Origin: an uncultured Lachnospiraceae bacterium
Lineage (GTDB): Bacteria > Bacillota > Clostridia > Lachnospirales > Lachnospiraceae
NCBI GenBank assembly: GCA_958426095.1
Contig: CATZYB010000089.1
Location: 1 to 10,453, forward strand
Reading direction: 5' to 3'
DNA length: 10,453 nt
Position numbers and translations under genes: made by a program. The notes below the pieces were generated by a model, which made no database searches, was not told the DNA's origin, and saw only the letters and a program-made list of their open reading frames with translations. How positions within the stretch are numbered: position 1 is the stretch's first letter; each line of letters opens with the position of its first letter. Shown here piece after piece: positions 5,577 through 10,453 of the stretch.

Positions 5577-7121
5577 ATGGAGGAACAAAAAAACGCGGCT
5601 ATTGAATTACGCAACATTACAAAGACTTTTGGTAAAGTTGTTGCGAATAAAGATATCAGCCTTCGTGTGAACCGCGGCGAAATCCTTTCCATACTCGGAG
5701 AAAACGGTAGCGGAAAAACAACCCTGATGAATATGATCTCAGGTATTTATTTCCCGGACGAAGGACAGATTTTTATCGATGGCAGGGAGGCGGTGATCGC
5801 ATCTCCGAAAGATGCCTTTGATTACAAAATCGGCATGATTCATCAGCATTTTAAGCTGGTAGATGTTTTTTCGGCGACAGAGAATATTGTGTTGGGATTT
5901 GAAGAGGAGGGCGGCTATAATATCCGCCGTTCGGCTGAACGTATTCTGGCAATCAGCGAACAATATGGTTTTCACCTGGACCCGATGAAAAAAGTATATG
6001 AAATGTCAGTTTCCGAAAAACAGATGGTTGAGATTGTCAAAGTGCTGTACCGGGGGGCAGATATTTTGATCCTGGATGAGCCAACGGCCGTTCTGACTCC
6101 GCAGGAGACCCGGAATTTGTTTGATATTCTGCGGCGGATGCGCGAAGATGGCAAGGCGATCGTTATTATTACACATAAGCTGCATGAGGTGCTTTCCCTG
6201 TCAGACCGGGTAGCTGTTCTCAGAAAGGGAGAGTATATCGGTACGGTGGAAACAGCGAAAACAAATGAAGCCCAGCTCACTGAGATGATGGTCGGGAAGA
6301 AGGTTTCACTGAATATTGAACGCAGTGAACCGGAGAATCCGAAGGAACGTTTAGTGGTGCGTAATGTCAATTGTATGGACAGGAATGGTGTTCAGATTTT
6401 AAAGAATGTGTCTTTCGAGGCCCGCTCCGGCGAGATTCTTGGAATTGCCGGTATTGCAGGAAGCGGTCAGAGGGAACTTTTGGAAGCGATTGCCGGACTT
6501 CAGGCGCTCCAGAGCGGAGAGATTCTCTATTATGATCCAAAGAGCGGGGAAGAAAGCAATTTAAGAGATAAAACACCGCTTCAGATTCGGGATATGGGCG
6601 TCCGACTCTCTTTTGTTCCGGAAGACCGTCTTGGCATGGGACTTGTGGGAAATATGGATATTACGGACAATATGATGCTCCGAAGCTATCGCAGTGGTAA
6701 ATCCGTATTTGTTAAGCGTAAACCGCCGAAGGATCTGGCGGAGCGTATTATTGAACAGTTGGATGTTGTTACACCAAGTGTGAACACACCGGTGCGGCGG
6801 CTGTCCGGAGGTAATGTACAAAAGGTACTCGTCGGACGGGAAATCGCTGCATCACCGACTGTTTTGATGGCGGCCTATCCGGTCCGGGGGTTGGATATAA
6901 ATTCTTCCTATCTTATTTATAACCTGCTGAATCAGCAGAAGAAAGCAGGAGTCGCCGTTATTTTCGTCGGAGAAGATCTGGATGTATTGCTGGAACTCTG
7001 TGACCGTATCATGGTCATCGGTTCCGGTAAGATCACAGGTATGGTTGACGGACGGACGGCGACAAAAGAACAGATTGGTTTACTGATGACAAAAACAGAT
7101 GGAGGGGAGACGCATGAATAA
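5577..7121 (+). CDS. BMP-type nucleoside ABC importer ATPase with two nucleotide-binding domains
   Basis: A 514-residue duplicated ATPase that energises nucleoside import, of the same type as B. subtilis NupO (YufO) and the sugar ATPase RbsA. Domain 1 has Walker A GENGSGKTT (41-49), Q-loop Q90, Walker B ILILDEPT (163-170) and H-loop H200. Its signature is the unusual SVSEKQ (144-149). Domain 2 (from about residue 259) has a degenerate Walker A, GIAGSGQRE (292-300), without the lysine. It has a canonical LSGGN signature (409-413), and its Walker B region, VLMAAYPVRGLD, lacks the acidic pair. A degenerate second domain is normal in this family. AGGAGG (5567-5572) is only 4 bases from ATG 5577. 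The end overlaps the first permease gene by 8 bases when the downstream ATG is used. Confidence 0.95.
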   Translation: MEEQKNAAIELRNITKTFGKVVANKDISLRVNRGEILSILGENGSGKTTLMNMISGIYFPDEGQIFIDGREAVIASPKDAFDYKIGMIHQHFKLVDVFSATENIVLGFEEEGGYNIRRSAERILAISEQYGFHLDPMKKVYEMSVSEKQMVEIVKVLYRGADILILDEPTAVLTPQETRNLFDILRRMREDGKAIVIITHKLHEVLSLSDRVAVLRKGEYIGTVETAKTNEAQLTEMMVGKKVSLNIERSEPENPKERLVVRNVNCMDRNGVQILKNVSFEARSGEILGIAGIAGSGQRELLEAIAGLQALQSGEILYYDPKSGEESNLRDKTPLQIRDMGVRLSFVPEDRLGMGLVGNMDITDNMMLRSYRSGKSVFVKRKPPKDLAERIIEQLDVVTPSVNTPVRRLSGGNVQKVLVGREIAASPTVLMAAYPVRGLDINSSYLIYNLLNQQKKAGVAVIFVGEDLDVLLELCDRIMVIGSGKITGMVDGRTATKEQIGLLMTKTDGGETHE

Positions 7122-8220
7122 AAAGAAACATGAGCCGAAGTTTCATATTGCCAAGCGGGATGCGCTTGACTGGTGGAAGTCCTGGCTGATCCGAATTTGC
7201 GCGGTTGTGGCTGCCCTGATCGTATGTGCATTGGTGACGGTACTCCTTACAGGTGAGAATCCGATCGGCGTTTATGTGAAAATGTTTGAGGGCGCTTTTG
7301 GAACGAAACGAAGAATCTGGAGTCTGATCCAGAATATCGCCATGCTTTTGTGTGTATCGTTGGCAGTAACTCCGGCGTTTAAAATGCGGTTTTGGAATAT
7401 CGGCGCTGAAGGCCAGGTACTGGCCGGCGGACTTGCTACAGCCGCCTGTATGATTTTATTCGGAAATAAGCTGCCAAGCGCTGCATTGTATCTTCTGATG
7501 ATCGTCACAAGCTGTCTGGCCGGCGCCATTTGGGCAGTGATCCCGGCATTTTTCAGAGCTAACTGGAAAACAAATGAGACGCTGTTTACATTGATGATGA
7601 ACTATATCGCGATTCAGCTTGTGTCTTATTTTACTTATATCTGGTCAGTGCCAAAGGGGTCCGGTCAGATCGGTGTTATTAATCAATCGACCCGGAGCGG
7701 ATGGCTGCCTTCTTTAGGAGGATATGATTATCTGCTCAACATTTTGGTTGTAGCGGCATTGACAGTATTTATGTTTGTATATCTGCGGAGCAGTAAACAC
7801 GGATATGAGATTGCCGTTGTTGGTGAGAGTGAAAATACGGCCCGTTATGTTGGTATTGATGTAAAGAAAGTTATTATTCGTACGATGCTCCTTTCCGGAG
7901 CTATCTGCGGAATCGCAGGACTTTTGTTAGTCAGCGGAACGGACCACACAATTACCAGAGATACGGCGGCCGGCCGTGGATTTACGGCCATTATGGTTTC
8001 CTGGCTTGCAAAGTTTAATCCGTTGTATATGGTTCTTACATCCTTTTTGATCGTGTTTCTTCAGAAGGGAGCTATTGAGATATCGACAACTTTTGGATTG
8101 AACAGTTCATTTTCCGATATCCTTACGGGAATTATCATTTTCTTTATTATAGGAAGTGAATTTTTTATTAACTATACAATTAAGGTACACAGTTCTAAGA
8201 AAGGGGAGAAAGAATCATGA
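7114..8220 (+). CDS. Nucleoside ABC importer permease 1 (NupP/YufP-like)
   Basis: A 368-residue inner-membrane permease of the branched-chain/BPD_transp_2 superfamily, which forms half of the translocation channel. After a basic, hydrophilic N-terminus (MNKKKHEPKFH) there is a first helix around ICAVVAALIVCALVTVLL, and several more hydrophobic segments follow. The stretch AAGRGFTAIMVSWLAKFNPL is typical of the loop and helix near the C-terminus of BMP-type permeases. ATG 7114 is preferred over the in-frame ATG 7099 because GGAGGGG (7101-7107) lies 6 bases before 7114 but would fall inside the coding part of the longer form. The gene overlaps the ATPase gene by 8 bases (ATGAATAA) and the next permease gene by 4 bases (ATGA), so the three are translationally coupled. 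Confidence 0.92.
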   Translation: MNKKKHEPKFHIAKRDALDWWKSWLIRICAVVAALIVCALVTVLLTGENPIGVYVKMFEGAFGTKRRIWSLIQNIAMLLCVSLAVTPAFKMRFWNIGAEGQVLAGGLATAACMILFGNKLPSAALYLLMIVTSCLAGAIWAVIPAFFRANWKTNETLFTLMMNYIAIQLVSYFTYIWSVPKGSGQIGVINQSTRSGWLPSLGGYDYLLNILVVAALTVFMFVYLRSSKHGYEIAVVGESENTARYVGIDVKKVIIRTMLLSGAICGIAGLLLVSGTDHTITRDTAAGRGFTAIMVSWLAKFNPLYMVLTSFLIVFLQKGAIEISTTFGLNSSFSDILTGIIIFFIIGSEFFINYTIKVHSSKKGEKES

Positions 8221-9203
8221 TAGCATCCTTTATTCAGCGTGCAGTTGTTCAGGGAATTCCGCTTTTGTTTGGTTCTACCGGAGAGATTATCACTGAAAAA
8301 TCCGGTAATCTGAATCTGGGTATTCCGGGAATCATGTATGTGGGCGGTATCAGCGGTGTTATTGGAGCGTTTATGTATGAGCAGTCTTTGACAGACGCCT
8401 CTGCAATAAATCCGTTTCTGGCAGTTCTCATCCCTCTTTTGACCTGTATGTTAGGTTCTCTGTGTATGGGATTGATCTATTGCTTTTTGACAGTAACGCT
8501 TCGTGCCAATCAGAATGTCACAGGTCTTGCGCTGACCACTTTTGGAACGGGTTTTGGTAACTTTTTCGGCGGTTCTCTGATCAAGCTGGTGAAAAGTGAT
8601 ATGCCTTCCATCAGTTTGACGGCCACAAGTAATTGTTTCCGGACAACGCTCCCGTTTGCAAATAAACTGGGTCCGGTGGGCCAGGTGTTATTTTCCTACA
8701 GTTTTCTTGCATATATAGCCATCGTATTGGCGTTGGTTACATCTTATGTGTTAGGCCGGACCCGCGTGGGCCTGCATCTTCGGGCCGTGGGTGAAAATCC
8801 GGCGACAGCCGATGCGGCCGGTATCAACGTCAATCGCTACAAATATGCAGCGACCTGTATCGGCAGTGTAGTCGCGGGTCTGGGCGGCCTGTATTATGTT
8901 ATGGATTATGCCAACGGCGTCTGGTCCAACGATGGTTTCGGCGACAGAGGATGGCTGGCGATCGCCCTTGTTATTTTTGCAGTATGGCGGCCGAATTTAA
9001 GTATTTTGGGATCTATTTTGTTTGGCGGCCTGTTCATTGTGTATAACTACATTCCGAATCTGGGAATGAGCGATCAGGAATTGTTTAAGATGCTTCCTTA
9101 TGTGGTAACGATTATTGTATTGATCATTATCAGTATCCGGGAAAGCCGGGAGACACAGCCGCCGGCCCATCTGGGAGAATCCTATTTCCGTGAAGAGAGA
9201 TAA
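8217..9203 (+). CDS. Nucleoside ABC importer permease 2 (NupQ/YufQ-like)
   Basis: A 328-residue permease that should pair with the preceding one to form the channel. Its N-terminal part carries the family signature TGEIITEKSGNLNLGIPGIMYVGG (about residues 21-44), in which the segment after the first helix is re-entrant in relatives. The stretch AVGENPATADAAGINVNRYKY (about 194-214) is the cytoplasmic coupling loop expected to contact the ATPase. Eight to ten hydrophobic segments are visible. The start overlaps the previous stop as ATGA. AAGGGGAG (8201-8208) provides a binding site. The operon ends with a hairpin 10 bases further on. Confidence 0.93.
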   Translation: MIASFIQRAVVQGIPLLFGSTGEIITEKSGNLNLGIPGIMYVGGISGVIGAFMYEQSLTDASAINPFLAVLIPLLTCMLGSLCMGLIYCFLTVTLRANQNVTGLALTTFGTGFGNFFGGSLIKLVKSDMPSISLTATSNCFRTTLPFANKLGPVGQVLFSYSFLAYIAIVLALVTSYVLGRTRVGLHLRAVGENPATADAAGINVNRYKYAATCIGSVVAGLGGLYYVMDYANGVWSNDGFGDRGWLAIALVIFAVWRPNLSILGSILFGGLFIVYNYIPNLGMSDQELFKMLPYVVTIIVLIIISIRESRETQPPAHLGESYFREER

Positions 9204-9206
9204 AAC

Positions 9207-9245
9207 GAATAAAGGACTGTCCGTTTCGGACAGTCCTTATTTAAG
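9207..9245. terminator. Bidirectional intrinsic terminator at operon end
   Basis: AAGGACTGTCC (9212-9222) pairs perfectly with GGACAGTCCTT (9228-9238) around GTTTC. On the plus strand it is followed by only ATTTAAG. On the minus strand it is followed by TTTATTCGTTTTA, so it may work better for minus-strand transcripts. The stop codon of the minus-strand Uma2 remnant lies in its arm, suggesting it once served both converging genes. Confidence 0.75.
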
Positions 9246-9380
9246 TAGTTCTAAAATATTAATCTGGAAATCATTGTATATGCCAACTTGGATGGTCTGA
9301 TCAAAAGGAACGATCATTGGGGCCGCATCTTCTTCATAATGATATATGGCAGTGTGCTGCTTTTCAGGGTCTACAATCTA
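9237..9380 (-). pseudogene. Remnant of an Uma2-family (DUF820) gene, C-terminus only
   Basis: On the minus strand, 46 in-frame codons (9377 down to 9240) end at TAA (9237-9239) and read IVDPEKQHTAIYHYEED followed by MIVPFDQTIQVGIYNDFQIN and ILELLK. This resembles the C-terminal tail of Uma2-family proteins, PD-(D/E)XK-nuclease-like, which commonly read EYWIVDPE...YxxD...GIYxDxxIxLxELF. The codon before I is TAG (9378-9380), where the family has TGG (W). Further upstream any resemblance stops, and sequence belonging to the tRNA terminator begins. There is no start codon, ribosome binding site or catalytic core. This is therefore a decayed or recombined gene end. The family call rests on recognised pattern, not a search. 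Confidence 0.6.
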
Positions 9381-9383
9381 CAT

Positions 9384-9444
9384 GAAAAAAAGCGTATTTA
9401 CAAGTGTTTTGGCCATTTTTTGGTCATTCTGCTGTAAATACGCT
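9384..9444 (-). terminator. Intrinsic terminator of the tRNA-Leu transcript
   Basis: AGCGTATTTACA (9391-9402) and TGTAAATACGCT (9433-9444) form a perfect twelve-pair stem. An inner GGCCA/TGGTC helix lies in its loop. Read on the minus strand, the stem is followed by a run of seven T (plus-strand A at 9385-9391). It starts only 4 bases after the tRNA 3' end. Confidence 0.9.
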
Positions 9445-9447
9445 GTA

Positions 9448-9530
9448 TGCAGTTGATGGGAGTTGAACCCACACGAGTATTACCTCACTAGAACCTGAAT
9501 CTAGCGCGTCTGCCATTCCGCCACAACTGC
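9448..9530 (-). tRNA. tRNA-Leu (CAG anticodon)
   Basis: On the minus strand the acceptor strands GCAGTTG (9530-9524) and CAACTGC (9455-9449) pair fully, with discriminator A at 9448. The anticodon stem CTAGA/TCTAG encloses TTCAGGT, and the central CAG (9497-9495) reads the leucine codon CUG. A long class II variable arm (TGAGGTAATACTCGT region) and the T arm GTGGG-TTCAACT-CCCAT confirm leucine identity. CCA is not encoded. Confidence 0.97.
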
Positions 9531-9562
9531 ATTCGCTACAATATTCTGTTTGCGACTTTTTT

Positions 9563-9591
9563 ATATTATCAAATATTCAAAAAATAATCAA
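9563..9591 (-). promoter_or_regulatory. Promoter of tRNA-Leu
   Basis: On the minus strand TTGATT (9591-9586) and TAATAT (9568-9563) are separated by 17 bases and lie about 33 bases before the mature tRNA. The surrounding stretch 9540-9620 is very AT-rich and holds nothing else I can identify. Confidence 0.65.
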
Positions 9592-9620
9592 GTGTTTTTT
9601 ATAAAAATATTTCGATTATT

Positions 9621-10139
9621 TTAGCATTTTTCTGGTTCCGGATAGGTTTCACCGAAAAGTTCTACAGTCATGGACTGGATTTTCTGAGGGATTTTCGGAG
9701 CATCCATACGATTGGTCGGGACGTTGGCAATTTTGTCAACGACGTTCAGTCCTTCGATGATCTTACCGAAAGCAGCATATGCGCCGTCAAGGTGCGGAGC
9801 TGGCTGGTGCATGATAAAGAACTGGGAACCTGCGGAGTTTGGCATCATTGTACGAGCCATAGATAATACGCCGGTATCGTGTTTTAAGTCATTGGCGAAA
9901 CCGTTCTGAGCAAATTCGCCGCGGATAGAGTATCCTGGGCCGCCCATGCCTGTACCGTCCGGGCATCCGCCCTGGATCATAAAGCCTTTGATGACACGGT
10001 GAAAAATCAGGCCGTCATAGTAGCCTTTCTGTATAAGGGAGATGAAGTTATTTACTGTATTCGGAGCGATTTCCGGATAAAGTTCAGCCTTCATCACATC
10101 GCCGTTTTCCATAGTGATTGTAACAATTGGATTTGTCAT
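9621..10139 (-). CDS. Cyclophilin-type peptidyl-prolyl cis-trans isomerase, cytosolic
   Basis: A 172-residue single-domain cyclophilin that speeds cis-trans isomerisation of Xaa-Pro bonds in folding proteins. FHRVIKGFMIQGG (46-58) supplies the catalytic arginine R48 and the pocket residues F53, M54 and Q56. SAGSQFFI (102-109) and HLDGAYAAFGKI (116-127) complete the core. H116 stands where human cyclophilin A has W121, a change common in bacterial members and associated with weak cyclosporin binding. There is no signal peptide, so it should be cytoplasmic (PpiB-like rather than a secreted form). The ribosome binding site is AAAGGTGG (10154-10147), 7 bases before the start. No clear terminator separates it from the tRNA-Leu promoter 30 bases downstream, so some transcripts may run into the tRNA. 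Confidence 0.97.
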   Translation of the reverse strand: MTNPIVTITMENGDVMKAELYPEIAPNTVNNFISLIQKGYYDGLIFHRVIKGFMIQGGCPDGTGMGGPGYSIRGEFAQNGFANDLKHDTGVLSMARTMMPNSAGSQFFIMHQPAPHLDGAYAAFGKIIEGLNVVDKIANVPTNRMDAPKIPQKIQSMTVELFGETYPEPEKC

Positions 10140-10174
10140 GATAAATCCACCTTTCTTTTAGTTTTCCTCTCCAT

Positions 10175-10203
10175 ATTGTAGCCGAAATTCCGCAGGAAGT
10201 AAA
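10175..10203 (-). promoter_or_regulatory. Promoter of the cyclophilin gene
   Basis: On the minus strand TTTACT (10203-10198) and TACAAT (10180-10175) are separated by 17 bases, 35 bases before the start codon. It is divergent from the promoter at 10213-10241, with only 9 bases between the two -35 boxes. Confidence 0.68.
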
Positions 10204-10212
10204 GGCTTTTCA

Positions 10213-10249
10213 TTGAATAAACCCATAAAATGTTCTATAATATGAACAT
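10213..10249 (+). promoter_or_regulatory. Promoter with dyad over the -10, for the partial gene
   Basis: TTGAAT (10213-10218) and a perfect TATAAT (10236-10241) are 17 bases apart. A dyad, ATGTTC (10230-10235) with GAACAT (10244-10249), surrounds the -10 box symmetrically with an 8-base spacer, a place where a repressor would block transcription. The transcript leader to the start codon is about 30 bases. Confidence 0.72.
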
Positions 10250-10276
10250 ATCAGAATTTGAGGAGGAGACTTGAAA

Positions 10277-10453
10277 ATGGCCATTCTTGCGGTAAAAATT
10301 GACAATTTGGCAACACTGCGGATGAATGAATTCTTTGATTATGCAGGACACTGCTGGGCGCTCAGCCGCAGCAGGAGCAGCGAAGATGCGGTGGGAGCCG
10401 AACTGGAGGATTTTTATGAGGGGACTGTACGGAGCGGTCATATGGAAGGTATT
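10277..10453 (+). CDS. Start of an unrecognised gene, cut by the window end
   Basis: An open frame of 59 codons runs from ATG 10277 to the window edge without a stop. AGGAGG (10261-10266) lies 10 bases upstream, and a strong promoter precedes it, so this is very likely a real gene. An in-frame TTG at 10271 is a less likely start because it is only 4 bases from the binding site. The protein begins MAILAVKIDNLATL and continues with a hydrophilic, acidic region. There is no signal peptide or membrane segment. I cannot assign a family. Dyad-covered regulation and divergence from a housekeeping isomerase are the only context. Confidence 0.75.
   Translation, partial: MAILAVKIDNLATLRMNEFFDYAGHCWALSRSRSSEDAVGAELEDFYEGTVRSGHMEGI

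Noticed and set aside
7099..7113. Longer first-permease start at ATG 7099
   Set aside because: The GGAGGGG binding site would lie within the first codons of this version and no other site precedes it. ATG 7114 has proper spacing.
9540..9620. AT-rich tract as attachment site or origin
   Set aside because: No direct repeats of the tRNA 3' end, no iterons and no DnaA-box series are visible. A tRNA promoter explains part of it.
10230..10249. LexA (SOS) box
   Set aside because: The half-sites face the other way (GTTC-N8-GAAC) and spacing differs from the Gram-positive consensus.
1..10453. CRISPR array, insertion sequence or prophage
   Set aside because: No regularly spaced repeats, transposase, integrase or terminal inverted repeats were seen.

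Overview
The window looks like chromosomal DNA of a low-to-mid GC, Gram-positive anaerobe, most likely a Lachnospiraceae (Clostridium cluster XIVa) member. This is inferred from strong AGGAGG-type ribosome binding sites, a lipobox secretion signal, SigA-type promoters, tRNA genes without an encoded CCA, a guanine-class riboswitch and the style of the encoded proteins. No species can be named from the sequence alone. Nothing looks like an active mobile element or a CRISPR array.

Layout: (a) 1-106, the 3' part of a tRNA-Lys(CUU) gene and its terminator. (b) 132-3943, a SigA promoter followed by four tightly packed plus-strand genes: a MATE exporter, a small zinc-ribbon membrane protein, a membrane-anchored DNA/RNA non-specific nuclease, and a secreted or anchored protein with a propeller-like ectodomain. 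The last three (1567-3943) overlap or abut and look like one translationally coupled cassette of unknown overall function. (c) 3940-9245, a promoter, a guanine-class purine riboswitch with a terminator, then a complete BMP-family nucleoside ABC importer: lipoprotein, double-NBD ATPase and two permeases. A second strong hairpin lies between the lipoprotein and the ATPase. (d) 9237-9380, a 46-codon minus-strand remnant that looks like the C-terminus of an Uma2-family protein. (e) 9384-9591, a tRNA-Leu(CAG) gene on the minus strand with promoter and terminator. (f) 9621-10203, a cytosolic cyclophilin-type peptidyl-prolyl isomerase on the minus strand. (g) 10213-10453, a divergent promoter with a dyad over its -10 and the start of an unrecognised gene cut by the window edge.

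How the parts may work together: the riboswitch ties nucleoside import to the cell's guanine pool, and the intercistronic hairpin probably makes the binding lipoprotein more abundant than the membrane complex. The neighbouring nuclease is predicted to face outwards, so extracellular nucleic-acid breakdown feeding nucleoside import is an attractive but unproven link. The best candidates for novelty are the zinc-ribbon/nuclease/propeller cassette and the riboswitch's expression platform, which offers a strand-swap pairing for the 5' half of P1.
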